From: Xiphydria camelus
Taxonomy: Eukaryota; Arthropoda; Insecta; Hymenoptera; Xiphydriidae
DNA: 64,000 nucleotides
Assembly: GCA_963678675.1 (NCBI GenBank)
Contig: OY783197.1
Location: 24,884,048 to 24,948,047 of the forward strand
Direction: 5' to 3'
Position numbers and translations under genes: made by a program. Below, piece after piece: positions 38,501-53,500 of this stretch. The notes under the pieces are model-generated. The model ran no database searches, had not been told where the DNA came from, and saw only the letters and a program-made list of their open reading frames with translations. Position 1 is the first letter of the stretch. Each line of letters opens with the position of its first letter.

Positions 38501-41500
38501 AAACACATTGGAAAAAAACAAGATGATTTTAAAAGACTCACTTCTGAAAGTTAAAGGTGTCACATTAAAAAAAAAGAGAAATTTCAAGCACTAGTACTTA
38601 TATCAACTTCTTTTATTCGTCATCACAGAGTAACATCATGGGATAGCTTTGATAGGATTTCATCCATACGAAGTCGTGGAAGTGATCCTCTTTCATCGTC
38701 TACTTTGATTTAGCATTTTACCGTCTTCGTAGTAGGAAGCATTTAATAGTTTCTCGTTACGAGTATTTCGAGCGGTTAATGAAATAATTATTCGATATTA
38801 CATCTTGCGTTTAGAACACGGTATACGACGATAGCTTTGCAATCTGAATCGTGGAAACCCCCGATTACGAAATTACTGCAGTTTTGCTTACTCGTCAGCT
38901 TAAATGTTGGATCATCATCGGTATTGAGCAAAGGTCGTTTACTTATCAAGATCGGTAAATTGCCTGGGAGAAAGTTTTTCTAATAATGCGGATGGAAAAT
39001 TTTTATTAATCGGTGGAATGGTTTTACGGGATCACCATTGAAATCGACACTCATTAATTTCAATTCGTATTACGATCATTAACATTTTCGATTTTCGATG
39101 CCTTCTTCTTTACAGTATGAGATCTTCTATCTTATGTGAAATGATTTTCTGATAATTAAAGCTGTCAGTCCCAGCCGTGAAATGTATTTTACTGGTTACT
39201 TGATTAGGATTTATGACAGAGAAGATATGCAATTTTAGTGACCAAATGCGTAAATTAAAGCGAAAACTTACGTGAGCTGGAATAAGTTTGAGTTCTTATA
39301 TATTTTAGTTCAGACGTATGGTTTTGTGAATTCTAATTCTGAAAGCGTCCATATTATTATATACCTATGTATTTTTCTTCAAAAAGACTTCGGTATATTT
39401 TATTGTCTAAATTTTCGTTTTCAGTGGTAATAATAGGTATTTGTACAATAGCTGAATTAATAATACTTATTAACTTAGCAGTCGTATGCAGCTAATGAAT
39501 GTGAGTAATGGAAATCTCATTTTCTACCATGCGTCGCACAATACATAGGGTAATTTGCACCGAGAAGAAATATTATTTTCAAACGGAGCGCTCTTTTTCC
39601 TTCGTACACTATCCTTTGAAGATATTTTCCGAATCACATTTCCTAATTACTAAATAATATAGTGATGTTCTTGTATCAAAGTGTATTTCTCATGTGTACA
39701 GATTACTTTTACTTTTTTAATTACGATAACTCGGGCGACAAGATGATTCAAGATTTTGCAGGTATCGATGATAATAAAATAACACGTATAGTTTTGAACA
39801 CATACGCATCAAACAAATTGCGCATAATTTGCAGACAATTTATACTCATTGAATTTTAAACAACACACCATCACGACCGGAAGGGTTCGCACACCGGAAA
39901 AAAAAAATTAGTTGACTCACTACAGCTGCGGATGCTGGCGAAATATTTCATGGACATTTCATTGGCTCCAACTAATATATGTTCAGTTGACTGAACTAAA
40001 GATTACCCCGTTTTAGATGCACTTCTCTTTTTTCAACGGTAAATCTACTTTGTCTCTATCATCTAGAACTACATTCTTTTATATACACTGTATATTTTAT
40101 TTTTCCATCTGCCATATTGACACCATCATTTTTAATTTTAAATTGTAACTTCAGGCTCGATATATTATACGTCTAAAGAAATTCCAAAAACAAATTATCG
40201 TACCTATTGAATACTGAAAGAAATGTAAGCGAAGGGGAAGGATCGAACTTTGAATATTAGCTTATTTTATATGACTTGTAATTGAAAAAATGAACTAACA
40301 AAAAAATTCTATACAATTTTCAAAAATCAAGTTTGATATAAGTACGAGATTTATTTTCAGGGCTATTTCTTTCATTGGAAAACAAATGTATTCAATGAAA
40401 TTATTAACAATAATTTACACCTGTTTTAGTTTCAATTAATAATAACAATATAATTAGGATTATTTAAAATCCAATAGCACATAGTGTAGTCTACTACGGT
40501 ATTCATCCTATGTCTTCCCGTTTTGAAAACAAACTTGTATACTTTCAAATCGTATCGGTTGATTACCCTCTAACACTTGTGTGTATTAAGTTTGTATACC
40601 GTTTGATAAAATATTTCGCAGTATCACGATAACATATCTATCTATATTTACCTTGTGGGTGACACAAAATTTAACCTTTGTTCTCGACTTTTATTTATTT
40701 TGAATGTTTTGCAACAGTCGAATTTTAATGATTTGTTTCTATTAATGACACCGCATAACAAAATTAGGAATTTTAAATATGTTTGGACCGGAGGAAGTTT
40801 TTTTTCAACGTCGAAATAATTTTCAACATTGAATTCAGAATTAATTATATTTTCACCCCAGCATCTAAGATAGAAGTAAACGAATTTTTCAAATTATTTT
40901 TAAAAAGGACAATTATTGTCATTCATCGATTTTACCGATTAGGTACTTTGATCATTTTAATTCTCTTGCGCCATTATTAATTTCTGCCACGATATTTTTT
41001 TGCGAATTTTATCGTAATAGATAGGTTTAAGAAAATGGTAATATATTCTTTCAGTAGTGCAAGCTGATAAAATATACATAGAATCATAGTTTCTATGAGT
41101 AAGGAAATATAAATATTGGTGAATTAGTAAACAAACCTCCGTAATCTATCGCCTTCTTTTACGCATTCACCATATTATTAATAGGCAGACGAGGTATGTC
41201 TATTAGTCTGTCATGGCGAGTATACATATGTGTATGATACGGGGCCCGTCAATATACATCGTGTAGTAGTGGTACCGATGGATGAATGAAATAAAATACG
41301 GGTGGCAGCTTGTCTTTCAAGAACCTATTATACTTTTAAAGAATCGTTACAAATGTAGCGCAGATAGTACTTTTTTTTTTACCGTATCTACGCAGTTTTT
41401 ATATAATTTTTTTATATTCCGTACATTGAATCCAATCTCCGAAAAAACTTGCCTTGTAATCGATGCGAGATATGAGGATTCTCGTCATTTTGTGTAATCT

Positions 41501-44500
41501 GTTTAGCTTTTATTCTTATTTTTATTTTTGTTTCGTAATGGTTTTAACTTCGTTGGGACCAAATTACACGGGTCATTCTCATAAATATTACACTAATATA
41601 ATGTGTATATAAAGAAGGCAATAATAAAATAGTGAAAGGGAATTTAAAAATGAAACATGTGTTATCCGATAATTTGGTAATTTATTTTTGCTATTAAAAA
41701 CGTAGTTTTTATGGACGAAATGTATATGGTCGATAAATGCTATAGTTTTAAGCTAAAATAATCAGTTTGCTCTTTTGTTTATGATAGATAATATTGCAAA
41801 TTAATTAGGAATCCTTTGTAGAATGTTCATAAAGTGTTTCGTTTCTATTGTTCAACAGCTAGGCATATACATTTCAGTAAATGATTAAGTTAATGGAGAT
41901 TGAGTTTCAATGATGACGTTATTAATGTGATTTAATGTACGCAAAAATATATAATTCTTGAATGCCCCATATTATATATGTATAATGATCCAATATATAC
42001 TATGCAGTTCTTCCAATGTACAGAGTAGATTTCGCGCGTAGTCGTCTATAAAAACCGCGAATGAAAGTAAACATCGACCGTGACCATTCATGAGTTTGAC
42101 CACTTTCTATTTTTCACGGATTTTTTTGTTCGCTCGAAGTATGCGGCAAGGACATTGTCAATAGAGGACCAGCACTGTGAATAATGTTCTCCCATGCATT
42201 CGCGTATCTTCTTGTATACGGTACGAGCAGCAATAGTTTAAAAGTAACGTGCTATAAGTAATAGCAACGTCATTGTCTCGTTAGCAATGTTTACTGTTCA
42301 TTCAATAATAAAAATAACGAATTGTTTTTAGTTAAACATTACGCAGTAATACATAAAATCATTATCGAAGCTATATATTCTGTGATCGTCAGAATATTAG
42401 CGTTTTCAACGATGACTTTTGAATTGATCAACAATTAGAGTTTATGTCATATATGTATACAGTGTTGAAATCCGCTTAGAACTTTCGTCAGCCTGATTTC
42501 TGCGGCTGACGTCATCCAATACGTCGGGACGCTCTACTTGGTCCCGCATATCATACGAGCAAAAGTCAGTTTGACATTATATTACTAATACGGAAATGAA
42601 CTCAAAGGTGCCCCTCTCCTCTTCATTTTAATCTAACTCTCTGCTATACTTTGGTATCGCAGTTGAGAAATATAATATTTTTCGTTCAAATTTTTGGAGA
42701 ACGTCCTAGATATTTACATATTCTCAGAATTTCTATACTTTCTGACCTTGAAATCAAAACTTCGAGTATACTCATATTATCCGAATTTTCTATTACATAC
42801 TTGCGATTGTTCTGTATTTTTTAACCAATGATGTTTATAAAAAACTAAGTATAACTGTTTCTGAAAATTATTCCACGCTATTTTCTCTGCAGTTATCTTA
42901 TTTCGTATAGTGAAATAATTTTGTTCGGAATTTATGCGTGTCTCGAAATAGAATTAGCTTAAGCTACCAGCCCAAGAACAAAGTCAAATTAATATAAATT
43001 TCATTTTCTGAAAACGTAGCTGTCAACATTAATCTAACCGTTTGTTGGCAATAATTTTATTATATTTCAATTTCGTTAGTCCTTCTAGGTATTTTGTGTA
43101 TAAAAAGTGCATTAAAGTCATGATTTTCGTTTCAGTTACGGCGAAAGTAGTTAAAAACCTTGTAGTAAGTTCTAGGAATCTTAACTCAAGGATCTTGTTC
43201 CATATTTGCCACAGAACAGCGCAATTTCCGAACCAAGGCTATCTCCAATTCGGCTATCTTCGCGATGACTAATTATTCTTTCGCGAATCCGATCGAAATT
43301 CAATCGGTCTGCCATTCTCAGGTTTCGATACCATGACGTCATTTGTGTGTGAAAGCAAGTCATGGGTTTTTACAAAGTGCTTTCTATTTCTTTAATTCGT
43401 AATTACGATTTTTTGTTCATTAAATAACGCTTTTTACTACTTATGCATTATGATATCTTATTATCTAAGGATACGCTCATAATATAAGTTGGTTTTTCCA
43501 TATCATACCGCCATATTTTTCCCTAGACTTCATACGCGTCTTTATCTACAGACGAAGAACATTTCTCTTATAAATCATGCTTTTTCTAATAAAGAAGACT
43601 TTCCAATTGTTACATATGGTCTCAATTTTCTAAATAAATATTTCTTTAAAAACATGCTTTAATAAGAAGTTCCTATAACTACTCAGAATAAAAGAATCGT
43701 TGATGATTGGATTACAATACCTTATCAAGCGCAACAATTTGATGGTCTTCTTTAGAGGAAAGAAATAGTTCACGAGTGAAATGTTCTTTATTTGAAAATG
43801 AGAACGTGTATGAATTCTCACCGTCACCACTCGATGCTCACTATCTAGACAGACTCTGTATGTCGGAGTGCGCGTAAAAACATGGCGGGTTCACCAACTG
43901 TGAGAGTATGTTTACAGTGAGTAAAGATATATAAGCCGCTTGGTTAATCAAACGTTATATATAATATATTAATCGATGAACTCGTAAAAGCGATGAAGAA
44001 ATTTCGGCAGATTGAAGAAATTATTCGTAGAGAAATTTTATTTTCTTCGGTTCTTATGATCATAAATTTACTAACTGATAATCGAAATGTTGAATCCTTA
44101 TAAATGCTAGTGTGCGAATAGTATAATATAGTGCTTAAGCCTGTATTTTTGTAGTGGGTTGATGGTGGTGGTGGTGGAATGAGGACCTTTTGTGAGTGGC
44201 TGATTTGTATTTCCCAGTTGACTTCAATACATATAGGTACTCGAGAACATGTGTGAGCCTTCACAAGTTCAAGGGAAATATTCTTTGGAGGGTTCGTTGA
44301 CCCTCGGCTCGAGTTTCTACTATGAATACGGGCCTTGTAACTGCCCGTTTGACCCCAACCTACCGTAATGTTATTGTTCGGAGCAACTTACAGATATTTC
44401 ACGATATGTCAGCGCCATTGAACTCTTAGCTCCATTATACAATGACAAGAATATGAAACGCATAATTGTGCGTCTTATCTAGCGTGAAGCCCGGTACAGA

Positions 44501-47500
44501 ATGGAGGGAATAAAGAATAAGAAATAAGGAATAAAATTCCAACCAATTGGAATCTTATTTCTTATTCCTTATTCTTTTCATTCTACCGTGTTTTCGAGGA
44601 TGATGTTCATAGATAATATGCCACAGTGGACGGTAAGCTATGCGCTATTGGTTACTGATCCGAGAATATCGTGTGATTGGCTGTAACGACTTTCAATACC
44701 CGGTGATCGCTTCTGGAGAACATCCCTAAATCCTGATATTCGACCCTTTTCCGTATGCATGCGCAGATACGTGTCTTTCGTCGTGTTACAGGAGTTAGAG
44801 ATATTTTCTAGAAGCGGTTACCGAGTATTACAACTAATCATACGGCATCCTCGGATCGACAACCGATAGCGCCTAGCCTAGAGTTTACTACAGCATCCGC
44901 CCCGTGATCATCCTCCTCGAAAGCACACCGTATAATGGGTTTTAGTCGAAATCCTTATTCCTTGTTTTCCTCACTGTGCAATGTGGATCCTACTCTCGTT
45001 TCGGCAGTAGGATCAATCAACGACCGAACAATCCACTGCGATCTGTAACAGGATATCTTCGGCGCAGCCGGGCCGCGCTTAACCAGAGCTAACTGGCAAA
45101 GGCCGGCGTGAGAAGTGGTCGATGTCAATGGAACGCGCGCACAAGGAAAGGAACCAGTGGACCTCGACATCAGTAACGCTCGGTATCTCGCCGCGATAGT
45201 CTCGTGATAACGTGGTGGGGGGGATTTACCCGGTGGCAGACGGTATCTTCGCCTCGCTGGTAGGTGGCGGACGTGAGTCAGGATTGGTCTTCGCTCGCGG
45301 CGCGTCTGCGATCCGACTCCGAGCTCTCGAGTGACGCCGAGTTTGTTCGTACGCGAGTTCGTTTCGCCGTTTGTTCGTTCCTACAACGGCACATTCCTGT
45401 CGGCGATAGGGGAAAGTTGCCACCGCTACGTCATGTTGGAACAAGAAATCGTTACGTCCGGTTGTCAAACGTGCGAGGATTTTCTTCACGTCTATCATGA
45501 ACTGCTGCAACGAGTAAGTCCTCGCGGGTCACGTGGAAGTTACTAAGAGCTTACAGCTGTGATTGACTCTGTCGTGAGATCACGAAATATGTGCTTTTCG
45601 ACTGTATCGGCGGCCTTGTCAATTATTATCACTCGTGACGAGTGGCCGAATCGATTGTACGGACACCGGTTGTCCGGCAGAGGTCTAGTGCGGGTCAGCT
45701 GTTGCGCTTGAAACGAATTCGGGACTTGGCTGCAACGAAGAGATGCTTTCACTTGAGACGGAAAGCTGTGGATCGGTTCCTGCGGAAGAAACGAATGCTT
45801 CATACATGTACACATAATTAGCATAGCTATGCAATGTATTATACATTGTTAATTTCTAAATTAAATTTTTCACCGAGATGTACCGTGAATTATTGTGTAA
45901 TTGAGATTTTTATTAAATCTTTGTTAAATTATGCGCCTTATTTCCGCTTATCCGGATTACTCCGGCTTTCATTGAATCGGTTGTCGTAGAAACCGCATGA
46001 GTCATTAGGCAGTTTCCGTAATAACCGATTCAATTCACGCGAATAATCGTCGTTCCGTATTGCGATACGCCTGCGACTCTCAGGTATAGAACGGTGCAAG
46101 TCACGTCTCCGATAAGGACTTATTTTTCCGGAACCAGCATCACGAGAATGGTCCTTATCGGAAATCTGATTTGTGACGTTCCGAGTGAAAACATAGGAAC
46201 AATTGATTCAATTGTGAGCTTAATACTGCGATGCATAAGTATAGGATTTTCTATTGTCCTTTGCCTGAAGCTCGAAGACGTCTCGATGGCAAAATGAGAA
46301 TCTCTTCTGATCATTTTTCTTCTGAAATTCATTAGAAGAGATAAGAGACTACTAATTTTTGTAGCGGTAACTTATCTTTTCTAATAGAACGTAAGTAGTC
46401 CCTATTGATTATAACGATATAACCATTTCATATCATCTAATATCGAATTTTTATGCAAACAGATTCCGCCAATGTGACGATGCTCGATCTTCGGATGCAT
46501 TTGTTCTCTCACACGATTTCCCAGCAGGGAATCGCATTATATAAGGAACTTATTCTTGCAAATCTCATTCAACGTGCCCAGTTCCAAGAATACCGCGCTT
46601 TCGAAGTATCTGAGGTCTCGGGCAGTGTCGCGAAACGATATACATGAAGCCCGCGTCCTACGGCCGAAGAGCCATCGAGCTCCGGCCGTGTATTAATAGA
46701 AACACCTGCATTTCCGACTTTATTTCATTGCGATCGTCGCTCTATGTATACACGCGCATCCGTCGAGCATTCGCTGGGCGGGCGATTGCTATGCTGCATG
46801 ACTGGTGGATGGAACGTGGTAGAACTTTCGAGACGTCGTATGTTCTTGAGGTGTTTTCGATCGCTCGCGTATTTTTGCGTAACTTTCTCCGGGTGACAGT
46901 TCCTCGAGCATTTTAACCGAGTCTATGCGCCTTTTAGGCGCGGGCTTCTGCTTCTTGAAAGTTCTACGGCGGTTTTGAAAGATCGAAACACGAAATGGAC
47001 TTTCCGATGCACCCTCGTTTCGCTATGCAAGCGAATGCAATTTCACGTGGCGAATCTCTCTCTTTCAGATTCGCTACCATGTGGCGCCACATCCGCCCGT
47101 CTCTCTCGCGCTCCCTTTCCCTCTCTATCGCTCGCGACCACGTGGGTCCTTTTCGCGCGCCGGTGCTATATGTACAGTTAACCCGATTTCATATCGCCTA
47201 GACCTTGAAATCGTAATAGATGGTTACACAGAAGCGCGCGCTTAGCTTTGAATCGGACCGTAAAAGTCCGTCACTCCTTCGAAGAATCGACGATACGATG
47301 GAAAGTGAAATGAAATGAAATCATTTAAATATACTAGGGGGCTACGCCCCCTGGGAGCTTCGTCCCTCAACTCCCGGGGGGCAAGTACCTAGCTTCGCGC
47401 ATCCGGTCCCAAGGTCGCCGGGTTTTTTGGCGACACGGTTTTGTCCACGCATTTATTCAAAAACTATTTTATATAATAGAAGGAAAGGATTATTCGATAT

Positions 47501-50500
47501 AAGTATGCTTAATCCAATATCCCACGATTACAGGCTTTACGATAAGCCGCGTGCTCGACGTTGCGACGGTATTCGATTTCCGACAGCTACCGCGTCATTC
47601 ATAGACGTATCGCGTGAAATGGAAGGTCGAGGAAATCCAATCGATATCGCTGTCTATGCTACGTCAGCGTTTCAAACAACGACCGTTGTTTGGGATTAAA
47701 TTCCGCATCAGAATGCGCAATTAAACGCAACGCTAGCGTTTGTTTGACGTAAGATATATGTATATAACGAGTTTATTAAAGCATTTGAGAATAATTCGGT
47801 TTTTGTACAACACAGATAGCAACTTTAAATTCAACGTGTAATCTGTATACGTATCCAATATTACACTAAAAAGAAAATGTCCGAAATAATAATTATTGAC
47901 GAAGCTACAACGGCGTTGATTTAGGATTTTCTCTGGTGTCAGGGTTTTAGAGAGATAGATGCACTTATGTCCAGTAACAGGTACGAAAGAGAGTCGTATA
48001 ACGACGTTGTAAATAATATCGTCTCTTAGCTTAAATAACGTCGAATATTCAGAATTAAAATATATGGGATAAATACATTTTTCAAATTTTAAAAATCTAC
48101 TTTCAATAAACGAAATTGGTTAAAAAACCGAATTGAGTCTCGTCTAGCTGAGAACGACATATTACCGTAATACATAATTTACACGATTCAACGCAATACG
48201 GCCCGATTTTGAATTTGGGATTCCCAGCTATCGTTGCTTCTCTGTAGGTAAAGGTGATCTTTTATACGGGTTCCAAACGAATGAATCCTTTATCGATACA
48301 AATTTAATTACTAGTTGTACTCGTATATGGTAATTACTACACTCGAGCTGCGTTAAAAGTAATACAATCGTCACAATTAAACTAATAAAAGAATTTTCTT
48401 ATCTTTCATTTCGAGGAACGATCGATAGTAAGTATCAACATTAAACTGCGCGCTCAAACGTCATACGATGTTATCGCGCGGCTGCCAATGAGAATTTTCG
48501 GCGAGAGTCTAATTGGTTTCTTCGGAAGTGGTCGGCGCATAGAATAACTTTATACAGTAAAACTTCGTTTATTGCAAGCCCCTCGTATAGTGCAACAGTT
48601 TATTTCGTTTTATTTCATTAACATTTTTTTACTACTACACGGAGAAAAAATTCCATTTGAAATTACGGTGCTAGTATCTTTTGGCCGGACCGTGCTGACA
48701 ATATGAAACATTCTACATAACTTCTCTCAATAACTGCTATGAACATATTTTTGTTCTATATGCTAGCATCATAAAATTGCATAGTAGCATCTAGAACAAA
48801 AATATACCTGCAGTAGTTAGTCAGAAAAGTTGTGTAGAATGTTTCATATTGTCGGTATGGTTGGGTCATAAGATGCTGGCATCGTAATTTCAAATGGAAT
48901 ATTTTCTCCGTGTACATGTAATCATAATATAACGCATATATATTTCCTCTAACTGAATCGCGGTTTATAAAGGGTATAACGACGGTGATGATACAATAAT
49001 TGAAAGCTTACCAACGTTTTTAGAAATAATGACTTTAGTATTCCACTCGCCTATCTCTCTGACCTTCGTGACTTTTTAGTCACTTTGTTTAGCTATTTTC
49101 GCTAGAACGGAAATAATTTTTTTTTGCACTTTTTTGTGACAAGCTATTACCTTTAATATCGAATGTTCATGGATCTGCCCCAAGATTGGGTGTGGTCTCT
49201 GCCGAACGTGTGAACCAATAACAAGTCTCCTAAGTCTCCCTGCTAAACCCCCAACATATCCGATGACTCGTTATCTGGTATGACGTTGAGTAAGTAGGGG
49301 AACTCAGCCGACTCGCTATTGGTTTGCGTGGTCGACAGTTCACGCCCAGTCTCGGGGAGCAAATTCGTAAAAATCTGATGTAAAGTAAGTCGTTGTACAT
49401 CTTCTTCCCATTTACCAAGTAGAACAATTATGACTTCTTCTTAGAATTTGCGGTTGGCTTTTGGGTCGAAGAAATTGTTGAAATGTTTCTGGAGGTCTGA
49501 AAAATCGGCGAAGCTTTTTACCTATCAACGAAATTTACAGAAATCTCTTTAATAAGTACTCTAGGCCGTATTTCATAGTTATGTATTTTAAATTGTATAA
49601 TAGGGTGGGCGATCAACTTTGAAAAACTTTGTATACTTCACAAATATTTGTTTATATTATCATTTGTCGATTGTGATAGCCAAATATTTGTATTTTCAAT
49701 GTGGTAAGCCAGTTTTCGACAAAAATTCACGAATACATATTTTGACTGGTGACTAAATTAGACATTAGCTTCAACTCTGAATTCTAAATGCCGGAATTTC
49801 TGAGAAATCGAAACTCCAGCTAGCTTGCTCCGCTTACTAATCAGTTGTTTTTACCTCCGATACGATTATAATGATCAACATCATTCAATCTTCGTATCAT
49901 GGTTTTTAATCCGACATTGCCTATGTTTTCCGACGCTAATTCTTGTGGAATATCAACAGCAGCTTTATATACGAATGCCGGCTATCGATTTCCGTCTCAC
50001 AACGCAGTCCGCTAAATTTTAAATTTTTCTTAACCGATCATATCGCGAGAGACTTTATTCATACAAGCTTTCATCAGTACAAGAGATGATTTAGCGTTAA
50101 TATCAGCTGGGAAAGTGACCAACTAAAGGGCCCTGTATTTGTACTATATTTTTTTTGACGGTCGGTTTAGTAATACACGAAACCAAGTCTTTTTCGAATT
50201 TTATCGACATTACTCGCGAAAGTACTATTACATTATAATATTGAATTAAATACGTAGGCGCCGAACGTAGACCCGCAGTGCACTGGGAAGAAAGACGTTA
50301 GTCTAATAAAATGTATAAAAGTGACATTAGGCAGGGATCCAAGTATAACGTGCTGGCAGAAAACCTGAGACCGCATTCCTCTTGCGAGTCATGTGCCTCG
50401 TCCCGATCAGTCTCTCATTGCTTCGACTAGAAGGTGGTTTATCGCCTTGCGCAATACTCTCACCGATCGTTTAGTACTAGACAAATTGACAGTAAACCGG

Positions 50501-53500
50501 GAGAAATTGTTGCTTCGGGGAGGAAGGAAAATGGATTCCCTGGACAATATCGACAGCGACTTTTTTCTTGAAATATATATCAAGTTAAGTATCTACAGCA
50601 ATCTCTTCCCTCTCCCTGCAAATCTAATAAAAAGTTCTAGACATCACAATGACAAAATATTAAGTTTCTTTTTTCTATCAAAAACTCTTCTCTTCGAAGT
50701 TTTTAAACTATTATTTTGGCGGTAGATTATATTTCTTTACAGAATTGCATTAGCCGCAGGTCACTGACTCGTAATAGTTTTATATTTTGAGATAATACAA
50801 TTTGGTTTTATTATTGTGGTATCTTGAATTTCAAAAACATTCTCCTTTCGACTCTCTTTCATCTACATTCTTTCTGTCTCGATACATTTAATCCTGTCTC
50901 GATTTTTTCTTGTCGTTGGGATAATGAATTACAAAATTTTCCCGCCATTTCTATAATCGTCAATATTCCTACGAAAATACTATTAACTCATTAATGCTCA
51001 TTAACCACTTCACGCATTATATAATTTTTTGTTTAAACATTTAATAAATTTCTCTTAAATTTTCCATTTAAAGTGTTAGGGAAAATTGATTTCTTTATTA
51101 TAAATCATTAATGTTTGGCGAATTGAATTTCTTAGTTGACAACAGCGAGGAAGAAGGACATAACATTAGCTATTAACATATCATAAGATCATTAAAATCG
51201 CGCGCGCGCGCGCGCGAACGGTACGAGAATTTATTCAAACCGTTACTAGCAAGAAGGAACTGAAAGAAGGGATCGTTCCTTCATAATAGTTAATCCAAAA
51301 AAAAGAAGCGATACGCCTTTTGATAAAACTGTATGGACCTAATAATTTGGCGTAGAGTCCATTTTTTCCTGAAGCGGTTCTTGTGTGACATTTAAATTTA
51401 TCTCCTCTACAAGATATATGTATGTATCAAGCAAACGACATGTTTCATTCAATGTATGGCGAACGTTGGCAAACATGTATTATGATAGATGAATTAAGAT
51501 TCGAACGCATTCTATGCAGTCGTGTAACGGCATGTACTGTGCACAACTGATACCCATTACCTATCGCGTCACAATTTACTTGGTGTACTGCTAATTATCT
51601 ACAGTAGAACCTTTGTTAACCAAGGCTCATATTAAATTGGTCATCAAGAAAAATCGTCAGAATTGAAACCAAATGGGCTACGTAGATCCTATTGCATAAA
51701 AAATGAACGAGAATTTTCGAAAACTCGTCTTCAAGGTAAATTGAAAACGCTGATTTCGAAAAGAATAATTATAAGATTTTATCTTTATCCTCCGAGCAAG
51801 GATGACCACCTCTATTGCGAAAAAATTGACAAAAATTATACAAATAATTTTCATCCCCTCAGAATTTAACATTGGACCTCCGTAAGGCCAGACCTCGTTT
51901 CTCAGACTTACCACCTGAAGGGGCTGAATCACATTTGTTATCGTTGCTATCGATGCTTGCTTAAAATCTTACATCCCTCATCTAATTTTCTGAAAAGTGC
52001 TAATTGTATCTAATGATTCCTTCCTATTTTTACGAGTATTTCAATCTACTTTTAGGACGGCATTTTTGGTCCAGCATGTAGTTCATTGAGTAGACATTTT
52101 ATTTCATGTCTTTGTTATTAGCCCCGACGAGCTCTATAATTTTTATAGAAATGAAAATATCGAGTTCTATTGAAAAAAGTGAAGGTTCCTTTCATGTTTG
52201 ATAAATAACGCGTGCTATAAAAAATTTGTTGTATAATTATGTCATATATCTCTTTCGATGCCAGATAAGTTTTGTTCGAAAAATTCTTTCATTAAATAAC
52301 AAGTAACGAAAATAAGCGGGGTATTAAGAATTACCCTTTAGAAATATGATTTTGGATATCGATATCTTAGTTATAATAGGTCGTATCCCACATTTAGACA
52401 ATTATCCAGGAGACGATAAAAATGTTATTCTTTAGAATAATCGTTATAACAATTTGAATATTTTTTCATCATTTATATTATCATTTGATGAAGAAATATT
52501 CAAATTGTTATATTGATTATTCTAAAGAATAACAAACGTTTTCATCGTCTCCTGGATAATTGACTGAATGTGGGATGCGACCTATTAGAATTAAGGTATC
52601 GATATAATAGATAGGGGAAAACTTTACAATTTTGGTAAATCTGTAGTCGAAATAGTATAATGAAAAGAGAATCAAATAGAATAATAAGAAAAACAGGAAT
52701 AAGATACTAGTTTCCTCTTTCTTTAAATGAAGGAAATGAATTTACATATAAGAGTCCAATAGAAAATAAAAATATATGTCTTATAAAACTTAGAATAAGG
52801 TGAACTATTCTCTTTTTATATTAGAGTAGATTTAATTATTTTACTGATTTTATAATTTATGCTAACACCTTAAATTCATTTCGATTCACTCTTACGCAAC
52901 TCTTATAAATTGGTTTATTATGCTTTTACATAAATTAATGACCTGATATGAATTTAACAGAGACTTTTTACTCAGTTTTACTTTCAGGACACGAGTTACA
53001 GAGTGGACAGCGCGATAGCACGTGAATCTCGAGTAATCCGATTAAAAATAAAATCTTGGCTCGTAACAATGCTCGGCTTCACCGTGACCCTGTGCCTGCC
53101 AACAGCTACATGTTTCACGTTTTCCTCTATACTTATATAATACATTTCTCGTTGACGTTCCGCCAAAATGCATTAGGCTTACGTCGATTTGATTTCTTTG
53201 GCGTCGGTTCCAATTTTGGAAAATCTTGGGAGCAAAGGTCGATTACGCTGCTCATGCTCTCGAAAAACCTCGGGGGAATTTTATTAAAGGAAAAGTTATA
53301 CGGCATTAATATTGAGTCAATTATCAGAAAAGTATAGGAGAATGTCGTCAGGGTTGGCCATAGTTTTGACTTTCGCCCATAATTTCCATGTAAAAAAGAA
53401 TTCTTATAATTACTGCGCATTCTATTACGAATTGATTGGATGAAAAATTAAAGAGTAATGGGTATTTTTTAAAAATTAGAAATAATGTCAAGGCCAGTGG

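Noticed and set aside
50393..50725. 110-codon frame as another alternative SCaMC first exon
   Set aside because: Possible donors (GTTAAG) fall in the wrong phase for the carrier exon, and there is no clear ATG context.
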